This document shows, in pieces, positions 17,660 to 26,211 of a stretch of 64,000 nucleotides of DNA. The position numbers and the translations under genes were made by a program. Position 1 is the first letter of the stretch, and each line of letters starts with the position of its first letter. This stretch comes from Actinocrispum wychmicini. Lineage in GTDB: Bacteria; Actinomycetota; Actinomycetes; Mycobacteriales; Pseudonocardiaceae. The notes beneath the pieces are model-generated. The model was given only the letters and a program-made list of their open reading frames with translations, had not been told where the DNA came from and ran no database searches. The DNA is taken from the NCBI RefSeq assembly GCF_004345645.1, contig NZ_SLWS01000006.1:496001-560000 (forward strand), given 5' to 3'.

Positions 17660-17750
17660 GGCCTTGTGCTCGGCTGCTGCCGCCGTTCCGGTTCCGGCGC
17701 CTTGTGCTCGGTCGCTGCGGCTGTTCCTGCACCGGCTCCTTGTGCCCACT
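17660..17750. repeat. Short tandem repeats, about 39-bp unit
   Basis: Three imperfect units open with CCTTGTGCtCgG (about 17662, 17700, 17738) in the 593-bp gap between the converging mutT1-like and HU genes. No credible coding frame. Confidence 0.5.
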
Positions 17751-17753
17751 TCC

Positions 17754-17912
17754 GGTTCGGTTTGACATGGGGACCCCCGCGGCGGGTGCAAGCCGACTAC
17801 GCCGGCAGGCCATGGGTTCTCTGGTTCATTTCCCCAGGTTCTTGGCTGGGAGGTCTTTTGGCCTGCCGCCGCAGCCAGCTTAAACCCGCCGCGCCCCATG
17901 TAAAACCGAACC
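17754..17912. repeat. Long inverted repeat element A (hairpin-forming)
   Basis: Arms: GGTTCGGTTTGACATGGGG (17754-17772) pairs with CCCCATGTAAAACCGAACC (17894-17912), one mismatch in 19. Pairing continues inward with CGCGGCGGGT (17778-17787) / ACCCGCCGCG (17884-17893), then GGCAGGCCA (17804-17812) / TGGCCTGCC (17859-17867). The terminal loop region is about 46 nt. It sits in a gap between convergent genes; it may be a mobile miniature element or a structured RNA. Confidence 0.7.
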
Positions 17913-17954
17913 TCTGCTGCGCTGCCTCCGCACTGCCGCTGGCGCTGGCGCTGG

Positions 17955-18030
17955 GTCGGTGCTGTGGGCTGGGTCGGGCCGGTGCTGTGGGCTGGGCTTG
18001 GTCTGGGCGGTGCTGCGGATTGGGCATGGA
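17955..18030. repeat. Imperfect tandem repeat, three copies
   Basis: Three copies begin CGGTGCTGTGGGCTGGG or CGGTGCTGCGGATTGGG. Same intergenic stretch as inverted repeat A; no coding support. Confidence 0.5.
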
Positions 18031-18128
18031 CTGGGACTTTGGCCGCTTGGTCGCCTGCCCGCTCCTGGCTTTGTATGCACGAGGTGCCTACCTGGGGGTG
18101 GGCTGTGAAGTTTGGTTGGGCAACGGTA

Positions 18129-18158
18129 AAGGCCACCTGGGCGTCCCCAGATGGCCTT
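18129..18158 (-). terminator. Hairpin downstream of hupB, probable terminator
   Basis: Stem AAGGCCACCTGGG / CCCAGATGGCCTT (18129-18141, 18146-18158) has one mismatch in 13 bp and a 4-nt loop. It lies 58 bp past the HU stop. Confidence 0.55.
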
Positions 18159-18216
18159 CACGGCTTTATATGTCCTGCTTGGAGTAGGTATACAGCTACC
18201 CCGCCGCAGTTTGTGA

Positions 18217-18798
18217 CTACTTGGCCGCCTTGCGGGCGGCCGGCTTCTTCGCTGCGGCGGCCGACGTCTTCTTGGCCGGGGCCTTGGCGGCGGCCGGCTT
18301 CGCGGCAGCCCGACGGGTTGTCGTCGTCTTGGCCGCGGCCGACTTCGCCGTCGTCGCCTTGGCAGCCGGCTTCGCAGCGGCCGTCTTGCGTGCAGTCGTC
18401 GTCGCGGTCGAACGGGTGCGGGTCGACGCCGTGGTGCGGGTGCTTGCGGCGGCGGCACGCGTGCTGGTGCCGGTGCTGCGCGTGCTGGCGGCGGGCTTGG
18501 CCGCGGCCACCTTCGGCAGCTTCTTCGCGCCGCTCACGACGTCTTTGAAGCCGGTGCCGGGCCGGAAGGCTGGCACGTTGGTCTTCTTCACCTTCACGGT
18601 CTCACCGGTGCGCGGGTTGCGAGCGGTGCGGGCCGCGCGGGCCCGCTTCTCGAACACGCCGAAGCCGGTGATGTTGACCTTCTCGCCCTTGTTGACCGTC
18701 CGAACGATCACGTCGACGAGACCGTCGACCGCAGCGCCTGCGGTCTTCTTGTCGCCCAGGCGTTCCGTGAGCGCCTCGATGAGCTGGGCTTTGTTCAC
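18217..18798 (-). CDS. hupB: HU-family nucleoid protein with Lys/Ala-rich C-terminal tail (HupB-like)
   Basis: 193 residues from GTG 18798, placed by GGAGG about 10 bp upstream. Residues 1-90 form the HU DNA-binding domain (MNKAQLIEALTERLGDKKTA; arm segment ARTARNPRTGETVKVKKTNV). The remaining ~100 residues are an Ala/Lys/Thr tail with repeated AAKPA, STRT and AAAKTTTTRR units, like mycobacterial HupB/HLP. It compacts DNA and the tail adds non-specific binding. Located next to leuDC as in mycobacteria. Confidence 0.95.
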   Translation of the reverse strand: MNKAQLIEALTERLGDKKTAGAAVDGLVDVIVRTVNKGEKVNITGFGVFEKRARAARTARNPRTGETVKVKKTNVPAFRPGTGFKDVVSGAKKLPKVAAAKPAASTRSTGTSTRAAAASTRTTASTRTRSTATTTARKTAAAKPAAKATTAKSAAAKTTTTRRAAAKPAAAKAPAKKTSAAAAKKPAARKAAK

Positions 18799-18962
18799 CC
18801 TTCTGTCCTCCACTATGACCACATGACGGTTACGGCCTTTCGCGGCCGACTTCTCGCCACCATATGCCGAAAAGCGCGCGACCACCACGCGCCACGCCAT
18901 ATTTTTCCTTAAGAGGTTTGCGATCCGCCCATCGGGGTGACATTTGGCCCTGGAATCACCCG

Positions 18963-19556
18963 TCAGGCAACCGTTGTGCGGGGCTTGTGGACCGGTCGGG
19001 AAGCCTCGAACGAATCGATGTCCCCGGCGTGTCGGAGGGTCAGCGCGATGTCGTCCAAGCCTTCCAAGAGGCGCCAACGGGTGTAGTCGTCGATGCTGAA
19101 CCGGGCGGTGAACTCCTTCGCTGTCACAACCCTTTCCCGCAGGTCGACGGTCACTTCCGTACCCGGCTCGGCCTCCAGCAGCTTCCACAGTTGCTCGACG
19201 TCGTGCTGCTCGCACTGCGCGGCAAGCAGTCCCTGCTTGCCCGCGTTGCCCCGGAAGATGTCGGCGAACCGGGCGGAGATCACGGCCCGGAAGCCGTAGT
19301 TGGACAGCGCCCAGACGGCGTGCTCCCTGGACGACCCGGTGCCGAAGTCCGGACCGGCCACCAGCACGCTGCCGGCCCGGTACGGCTCCTGGTTGAGGAC
19401 GAAGTGCTCGTCGGCCCGCCACGCGGCGAACAGGCCGTCCTCGAACCCGGTCTTCGAGACCCGCTTGAGGTAGACGGCCGGGATGATCTGGTCCGTGTCC
19501 ACGTTGGACCGGCGCAGCGGCACACCCACCCCGGTGTGCGTGGTGAACGCCTCCAT
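18963..19556 (-). CDS. leuD: 3-isopropylmalate dehydratase small subunit
   Basis: 197 residues, usual length. With LeuC it isomerises 2- to 3-isopropylmalate in leucine synthesis. Signatures: GVGVPLRRSNVDTDQIIPA at the N-terminus and AGPDFGTGSSREHAVWAL (about residue 68). It follows leuC after 25 bp, one operon. Confidence 0.97.
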   Translation of the reverse strand: MEAFTTHTGVGVPLRRSNVDTDQIIPAVYLKRVSKTGFEDGLFAAWRADEHFVLNQEPYRAGSVLVAGPDFGTGSSREHAVWALSNYGFRAVISARFADIFRGNAGKQGLLAAQCEQHDVEQLWKLLEAEPGTEVTVDLRERVVTAKEFTARFSIDDYTRWRLLEGLDDIALTLRHAGDIDSFEASRPVHKPRTTVA

Positions 19557-19581
19557 GGCTGGTTTACCCTTTCGATCGAGG

Positions 19582-20985
<1,404 letters not shown>

Positions 20986-21021
20986 CGCTCCTCCAACTTT
21001 CCGTTTGTGTGTGGTGGTTCC

Positions 21022-21059
21022 CAGATACTGGACATCTCAGATATCGGGAAGTTAGTATC
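21022..21059. promoter_or_regulatory. Candidate NdgR operator in leuC/ndgR intergenic region
   Basis: Two direct copies CAGATACTGG (21022-21031) and CAGATATCGG (21038-21047), 16 bp apart, and an inverted pair GATACT (21024-21029) / AGTATC (21054-21059). NdgR-type IclR proteins are known to bind upstream of leuCD in streptomycetes; that this is the site is inference. Confidence 0.45.
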
Positions 21060-21064
21060 GTTGT

Positions 21065-21766
21065 GTGGGACAGCATAGCGGAATCGGTGTACTCGACAAG
21101 GCAATGGCCGTGCTGCAGGCAGTGGCCAAGGAACCATGCGGTCTGGCGGAGCTCTGTACGAAAACGGGCCTCCCCCGCGCGACCGCCCACCGCCTCGCCG
21201 TGGGACTTGAGGTACATCGGTTGCTGCGCAGGGGTTCGGACGGCCGCTGGCGCCCCGGAGCGGCCCTGGCGGAACTGGCGGGCGGCGCGACCGACCCACT
21301 GTTGGACGCGGCGAACGCGGTCCTGCCCCGCCTCCGTGACATCACCGGCGAAAGCGTCCAGCTCTACCGCAGGGACGGAATGCACAGAATCTGTGTCTCG
21401 GCGGCAGAGCCCCCAAGCGGCCTGCGGGACACAGTCCCGGTAGGCGCCCGCCTACCGATGACGGCCGGCTCAGGCGCCAAGGTCCTTGCGGCATGGGCGG
21501 ATCCCGGAACCCAACGAGCCCTCCTGAACGACGCGGTCTTCGGCGAGCGCGCCCTCCTCGAAGTCCGCCGCCGAGGCTGGGCACAGAGCGTGGCAGAGCG
21601 AGAACCAGGTGTGGCCTCGGTATCCGCGCCAGTGCGCGACGGCGCAGGCAACGTAGTGGCCGCGGTCTCAGTCTCCGGCCCAATCGACCGAATGGGCCGC
21701 CGCCCAGGCTCCCGCTGGGCCGCAGACCTGCTAGCCGCGGCCGACGCCCTCCACAACCGCCTCTGA
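21065..21766 (+). CDS. ndgR: IclR-family regulator of leuCD (NdgR-like)
   Basis: 233 residues, GTG start 21065. An N-terminal winged HTH (about 6-65: GVLDKAMAVLQAVAKEP, then GLPRATAHRLAVGLEVHRLL) is followed by the IclR effector domain (AGSGAKVLAAWADPG, EREPGVASVSAPVRDG). Its position divergent from leuC is diagnostic: NdgR (streptomycetes) and LtbR (corynebacteria) occupy the same spot and control leuCD and other amino acid genes. Confidence 0.9.
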   Translation: MGQHSGIGVLDKAMAVLQAVAKEPCGLAELCTKTGLPRATAHRLAVGLEVHRLLRRGSDGRWRPGAALAELAGGATDPLLDAANAVLPRLRDITGESVQLYRRDGMHRICVSAAEPPSGLRDTVPVGARLPMTAGSGAKVLAAWADPGTQRALLNDAVFGERALLEVRRRGWAQSVAEREPGVASVSAPVRDGAGNVVAAVSVSGPIDRMGRRPGSRWAADLLAAADALHNRL

Positions 21767-22034
21767 TCCATAGTGGACCCGTCGGCACGGCCCGACCCGC
21801 CGCTGAGGTGCCGACGGAGCGCGGCCACGGCTCGCCGGCCAGATGGACCGTGCTTCTCGTCCGGATGCTTAGTGGGTCGTGCGCGAGGGCGGCATCAGGA
21901 TCGGCGGGCTGAAACTCGGGCAGTTGCCCAAGTGTTGGGGTGCCAATGAACCGGAGCACCAGTCACAGCGCCCCGGCGACCAAGTCGAGAGCGGCACACC
22001 GCGGCCGGAAGAGGACGCGGTGTGCCGGTCGCCG

Positions 22035-22109
22035 GGTCCAACGGAGACCGGTTCAGCGCAGACCGGTTCGACGGAGAAGGGTTCAGCGGAGACCGGTTCG
22101 GCGGAGGTG
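22035..22109. repeat. Tandem repeat, five 15-bp units
   Basis: Five uninterrupted 15-bp units of form GGTTCAGCGGAGACC (variants differ at 2-4 positions). The region 21767-22035 before it shows no feature I can support. Confidence 0.75.
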
Positions 22110-22119
22110 CGGGTCGGCT

Positions 22120-22870
22120 CCAGCGGAGGTGGTCAACTCCAGCGGAGGTGCGGGTCGGCTCCGGCGGAAGTTGATCAACTCCGGCGGGGGTTGGCGAACT
22201 CCACTGGCGAAGGTCGGTGTCAGCGAAGGTGGTCCCGTCTCACCAGAAGGACCGTCACAGCGACGGCGGCAACGGACCGGTTCCGCAGAGATGGATCAGT
22301 TCCCAGTGGCGGTGGGTTCCCACGGGCGGGTTCCAGCGGAGGTGAAGCCGACTCCCGGTGAGAAGGCCGTTCCAGCGAGGCTCCCGGCTGATGGAGGGTC
22401 AGGTTCCAGCAAGGTGGAGGGACGGTTCAGCGAGAAGATGCCGTTCCAGCGAGGATAGGCCGTTCCAGGGAGGTCGGCCGGTTCCACCCACGAAGGGCGG
22501 GTTCTAGCCGCGAGTCGAGTTCCAGCGAACGGGTCCGGTTCCAGCGAGGACATTCCCAGCGGAGGGTCAGGTTCCAGCGAACGAGTCGGATCCCAGCGGA
22601 GGTGTCGCTTCCAGCGAAGGGTCGCTTCCAGCGAACGGGTCCGGTTCCAGCGCAGGTGTCGCTTCCAGCGAAGGGCTCGCTTCCAGCGAGCGGATCCGGT
22701 TCCAGCGAAGGGTGGCTTCCAGCGAACAGGTCCGGTTCCAGCGAGAACACTCCCAGCGGCGAGTTCAGTTCCTGCGGAGGCGTCGGTTCCTGCGGAGGAC
22801 TCGCTTTCAGCGGAGGTTCGGTTCCAGCGGGGGCGTCGCTTCCAGCGGAGGGGCCGGTTTTAGCGGGCTG
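22120..22870. repeat. Minisatellite with 17-19 bp units around TTCCAGCG
   Basis: More than 20 imperfect copies of a unit centred on TTCCAGCG followed by a purine-rich GAAGGG/GAACGGG stretch. The array is densest at 22500-22870. Spacing alternates between 17, 18 and 19 bp, so no reading frame is kept and open frames across it are incidental. Confidence 0.8.
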
Positions 22871-22954
22871 CTTAGGTCCAATGTGGATTTGATGTTGGAC
22901 TGGCTGGAAAAGAAGCCCTCGCCGGGCGGCAGATCGATCAGGAGGGGAGGGCGC

Positions 22955-23094
22955 GCCCTCTCTCCCGACCGACCTGCCAAAGGCAACCACACGTGTCAAG
23001 AGGTCCGTATCGCCTGGTCTCGGGGTTGGGTCGCGCAGGCGGACCTCTTGACACGCGTGGTTGGGCTGCGCCCAGGTCGGTCGGGAGAGAGGGC
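22955..23094. repeat. Long inverted repeat element B (two-segment hairpin)
   Basis: Outer arms 22955-22976 and 23073-23094 are perfectly complementary over 22 bp (GCCCTCTCTCCCGACC...). Inner arms 22984-23007 and 23040-23063 pair over 24 bp with one mismatch that is G-U compatible in RNA (CGGACCTCTTGACACG side). Between them is an asymmetric internal loop (7 and 9 nt); the apical loop is 32 nt. Confidence 0.85.
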
Positions 23095-23117
23095 ACGAGG
23101 ACCCACTTGTGGAGAAA

Positions 23118-23300
23118 TACCCCCAATCAGCTAACCAGCCAACCACCCAGTCAACCAACCACCCACCGACCACCCACCAGCCGCCCACCACAAACCCAAC
23201 CACTCACCACACCCCAGCCCACCCGACCAACCACCAGCCAGCCGCCCACCACACACCCGTCCACCTGGGCCACCAACCATTCACCAGCCGACAAACCCCA
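23118..23300. repeat. Strand-asymmetric A/C-rich simple sequence
   Basis: About 180 nt of degenerate CCAN/CCAAC units on the + strand, almost lacking G and T. The complementary strand is TGG/GGTT rich and could form two-tier G-quadruplexes. No coding frame supported. Confidence 0.7.
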
Positions 23301-23368
23301 CCACCCAAGAAACAAGCTCTGAAGAAATGAATACCGACCCTTTCAAACCGCCCATCTCATAACTGTCG

Positions 23369-23393
23369 CTTTTTTGGCGCTTTGCGCCAAAAG
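23369..23393. terminator. Bidirectional-looking terminator hairpin
   Basis: TTTTGGCGC (23372-23380) ttt GCGCCAAAA (23384-23392): 9-bp perfect stem flanked by T run on one side and A run on the other. Confidence 0.55.
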
Positions 23394-23440
23394 CAAGAAC
23401 AGCGGTGGGTGAGGCGAGCCGAAGGCGAGCACCTGGGGGG

Positions 23441-23463
23441 TTTGGGGGGCTGGGCCCCCCAAA
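23441..23463. terminator. GC-rich hairpin, probable terminator after the tRNA genes
   Basis: TTTGGGGGGC (23441-23450) tgg GCCCCCCAAA (23454-23463), 10-bp perfect stem. It lies downstream of the minus-strand tRNA pair. Confidence 0.5.
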
Positions 23464-23525
23464 ATAATGCGAAGCGGGCCTACGGGAAGGTGCGCCAGCA
23501 CCGACCATAGACCCGCCATCCCGCG

Positions 23526-23598
23526 TAGCCCCGACGGGATTTGAACCCGCGCTACCGCCTTGAGAGGGCGGCGTCCTAGGCCGCTAGACGACGGGGCC
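23526..23598 (-). tRNA. tRNA-Glu (CTC anticodon)
   Basis: 73 nt, cloverleaf complete: acceptor GGCCCCG with CGGGGCT (one G-U at the first pair), anticodon stem CCGCC/GGCGG with loop CTCTCAA giving anticodon CTC (reads GAG), T arm GGGTTCAAATCCC. CCA is not encoded. Confidence 0.97.
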
Positions 23599-23660
23599 AG
23601 GACCTTTTCTTTTCTGTTGTTGCGAGGAGATCTTAGCAGAGGTTGCTAAGGGCTTCTCGG

Positions 23661-23732
23661 CTGGGGTACCAGGACTCGAACCTAGACTAACTGAACCAGA
23701 ATCAGTCGTGCTGCCAATTACACCATACCCCA
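23661..23732 (-). tRNA. tRNA-Gln (CTG anticodon)
   Basis: 72 nt: acceptor TGGGGTA/TACCCCA, discriminator G, anticodon stem ACTGA/TCAGT with loop TTCTGGT giving anticodon CTG (reads CAG), T loop GGTTCGAGTCC. CCA not encoded. 62 bp upstream of tRNA-Glu, same strand. Confidence 0.97.
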
Positions 23733-23807
23733 TCGGCGGTACTGAGCTGGTCTGTACCGCCGGGGAAGATAGTAGACCAGGGGTGGGGCTGGGTGAAAAT
23801 CGGGGGG

Positions 23808-24578
23808 TCAGCGGCGGGGGGTTGGGACCGTTGCGTAGTGCCAGACGAGCAGTTCAGGCAGGTCTTCAAGGTCGGCGATCTGGTGGATGTCGGGGGGTGG
23901 GGTCGGGTGTTGGTCGGTTGTGTCCCGGTTGAGCCAGACGCCGTGCAGGCCCGCGTCGCGGGCGCCGACCGCGTCGAGGTCGAGGCGGTCGCCGATGTGC
24001 ACTGTCTGGTGGGGTTGGACGTGAAGGCGCTGGCAGGCGGCGTGGAAGATGCGGGGGTCGGGTTTGGCGGCGCCGAGTTCGCCGGCGATCAGGACGGCGT
24101 CGAAGTAGCGGGTGATGCCCATGTCGGCGAGCTTGGCGTGTTGTTGGGGGCCGCCCGAGGCGTTGGTCACAGCGGCGATCCGCAGGCCGGCCGCGCGTAG
24201 CCAGTCCAGGCACGGCACGACGTCCGGGAACAGGCGCCAGGCGGCGCACATCCGGGTCAGGCGGCGGGCTTCGAGCGCGGTGACGGTGTGGTCGTCCAAC
24301 TGGATACCGAGCTGTTCCGCGAAAAATGCCTTGGTGCGCAACTCACGCATGGTGGTGGAGTCGAGTTCGCCGGAGACGCAGCGGGCCACGAACTCGTCGG
24401 TGGCCCGCTGCCATGCCGGCCACATGTCGTCCCTGCCGATCAGCGCGAACAATGCGGATCTCGCAGCCCGGGTGAAATCGACGAGCGTATCGTCGACGTC
24501 CAGGCAGACTGCCTTGATTTCCGCACGATTCGTTGCGGTTCGGGCATGGCCGGACCGCATGGTGAGCGCTGATGCCAT
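23808..24578 (-). CDS. HAD-superfamily hydrolase
   Basis: 256 residues. All four HAD motifs are visible: I LDVDDTLVDF (about residue 26), II AVTNAS (about 136), III KPDPRIF (about 172), IV HIGDRLDLDAVGARDAG (about 195). The cap region between I and II is alpha-helical (C1 type). Substrate unknown. ATG 24578 is used; ATG 24560 is an alternative. It lies between gltX and the tRNAs, same strand. Confidence 0.9.
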   Translation of the reverse strand: MASALTMRSGHARTATNRAEIKAVCLDVDDTLVDFTRAARSALFALIGRDDMWPAWQRATDEFVARCVSGELDSTTMRELRTKAFFAEQLGIQLDDHTVTALEARRLTRMCAAWRLFPDVVPCLDWLRAAGLRIAAVTNASGGPQQHAKLADMGITRYFDAVLIAGELGAAKPDPRIFHAACQRLHVQPHQTVHIGDRLDLDAVGARDAGLHGVWLNRDTTDQHPTPPPDIHQIADLEDLPELLVWHYATVPTPRR

Positions 24579-24704
24579 CCAAAGACGATAGGACCCTGCC
24601 CCTCGTTCGCGATTCGGCTAACGAGGTGATTGTCAGGTCACTGACACGGTTAAGCTTTGATCACCGGCTGGTGCTCAAACAGGCTTGTATCGCGCCAGTG
24701 CCCC

Positions 24705-26189
24705 TCAAACGTTACGGGCATGCCTCATGCGGGTGAGGGTGCGCTCGCGACCCAGGAGCTCCAGGGACTCGTACAGCGGCGGCGACACGGTCCGGCCGGT
24801 GACCGCGACGCGCACGGGCGCGAACGCCTTGCGGGGTTTCAGGCCCATCCCGTCGATCAGCGCGGTCTTCAGTGCCTCCTCGATGTTCGCCGTGGTCCAG
24901 TCGGCCACCGCGGCCAGTGCCGCGATCGAGGCGTCCAGAACGGGTGCGGCGTCCGCGCCGAGGGCTTTGGCCGCGGACTCGGGCTCCGGCGCGAAGTCCT
25001 CTTCGGATTCGAACAGGAACCGGGTCATCCCGACCGCGTCGGACAGCACCACCAGCCGTTCCTGGATCAGTGGGGCGGCTTTGGCGAACAGTTCCCGCTG
25101 CTCGTCCGTTGGCTTTTCGCCGACCAGTCCGGCGGCGGCGAGATAAGGCAACGTGCGCTCGACGAAATCCTCCTGGGACAACGCCCGCAGGTGGGTCGCG
25201 TTGATCGCCTCGGCCTTCTTCATGTCGAACCGGGCCGGGTTGGAACTCACCTTGCCGATGTCGAACGCCTGGACCATCTCGGACATGCTGAACACGTCCC
25301 GGTCGTCGGCGATGGCCCAGCCCAGCAGCGCGATGTAGTTGAGCAGGCCCTCGGGCAGGAAACCGCGTTCCCGGTAGAGGAACAGGTTCGACTCCGGGTC
25401 GCGTTTGGACAGCTTTTTGTTGCCCTCACCGCGGACGAGCGGCATGTGCGCGTACACCGGGACGGTCTCGGCGACACCGATCCGCTTGAGCGCGTGGAAC
25501 AAGGCGATCTGCCGTGGCGTGGACGGCAGCAGGTCCTCGCCGCGCAGGACGTGGGTGATCCGCATCATGGCGTCGTCGACCGGGTTGGTCAGGGTGTACA
25601 GGGGGGCGCCGTTGACACGCAGCAGAACCGGGTCGACCACGGTGCCGGCCTTGAACGTGACGTCGCCGCGGATCAGGTCGGTGAACGAGATGTCCTCGTC
25701 CGGCATCCGCAGCCGCAGCACGGCTTCCCGGCCCTCGGCCCGGAACTCGGCCTTCCGCTCGTCGGTGAGGTCGCGGTCGAGGTTGTCGTAGCCCAGTTTC
25801 GGGTCCTGACCGGCTGCCTTGCGGCGGCCCTCGACCTCTTCCGGGGTCGAGAACGACTCGTACAGTTCGCCCGCCGCGAGCAGGCGCTGGGCGACGTCGG
25901 TGTAGATGTCGCCGCGCTGGCTCTGCCGGTACGGGCCGTGGTCGCCACCGACCTCGGGCCCTTCGTCCCAGTCGATCCCCAGCCAGTTCAAGGCGTCGAG
26001 GAGCGCGGCGTAGCTCTCCTCGGAGTCGCGCGCGGCGTCGGTGTCCTCGATCCGGAACACCATCTCGCCACCGTGGTGACGGGCGAAGGCCCAGTTGAAA
26101 AGGGCGGTGCGGGCCAGCCCCACATGCGGGGTGCCGGTCGGCGACGGGCAGAAGCGGACTCGGACGCCCGCGAGTGTGTTCGTGTTCAT
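24705..26189 (-). CDS. gltX: Glutamyl-tRNA synthetase
   Basis: 494 residues from ATG 26189. Class I signatures: PSPTGTPHVGLARTALFNW (HIGH-type) and KKLSKRDPES (KMSKS-type). It charges tRNA-Glu and, in organisms relying on GatCAB, also mischarges tRNA-Gln. The start is only 22 bp from the stop of the upstream tnpB gene on the same strand, so the original promoter may have been displaced and gltX may now depend on transcription through tnpB. In relatives FAH lies directly upstream. Confidence 0.97.
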   Translation of the reverse strand: MNTNTLAGVRVRFCPSPTGTPHVGLARTALFNWAFARHHGGEMVFRIEDTDAARDSEESYAALLDALNWLGIDWDEGPEVGGDHGPYRQSQRGDIYTDVAQRLLAAGELYESFSTPEEVEGRRKAAGQDPKLGYDNLDRDLTDERKAEFRAEGREAVLRLRMPDEDISFTDLIRGDVTFKAGTVVDPVLLRVNGAPLYTLTNPVDDAMMRITHVLRGEDLLPSTPRQIALFHALKRIGVAETVPVYAHMPLVRGEGNKKLSKRDPESNLFLYRERGFLPEGLLNYIALLGWAIADDRDVFSMSEMVQAFDIGKVSSNPARFDMKKAEAINATHLRALSQEDFVERTLPYLAAAGLVGEKPTDEQRELFAKAAPLIQERLVVLSDAVGMTRFLFESEEDFAPEPESAAKALGADAAPVLDASIAALAAVADWTTANIEEALKTALIDGMGLKPRKAFAPVRVAVTGRTVSPPLYESLELLGRERTLTRMRHARNV

Positions 26190-26211
26190 AACAGCAATGA
26201 GCCTAACTGGG

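Noticed and set aside
17666..18187. 173-residue + strand frame between mutT1-like gene and hupB
   Set aside because: Spans the long inverted repeat A and tandem repeats; both strands are open there and neither has family similarity.
21879..22458. Overlapping + strand frames of 160-172 residues rich in ETGSAE-type repeats
   Set aside because: Come from the 15-bp tandem units; repeat extent and neighbours do not suggest a real gene.
22120..22870. Possible CRISPR array
   Set aside because: Units are 17-19 bp, back to back, with no unique spacers and no cas genes.
22427..23203. 258-residue minus-strand frame with repeated LEPDLFAGS-like segments, looking like a repeat protein
   Set aside because: It reads through the minisatellite and the inverted repeat. 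The repeat unit varies between 17 and 19 bp, so the periodicity is not codon-based, and no ribosome site is evident.
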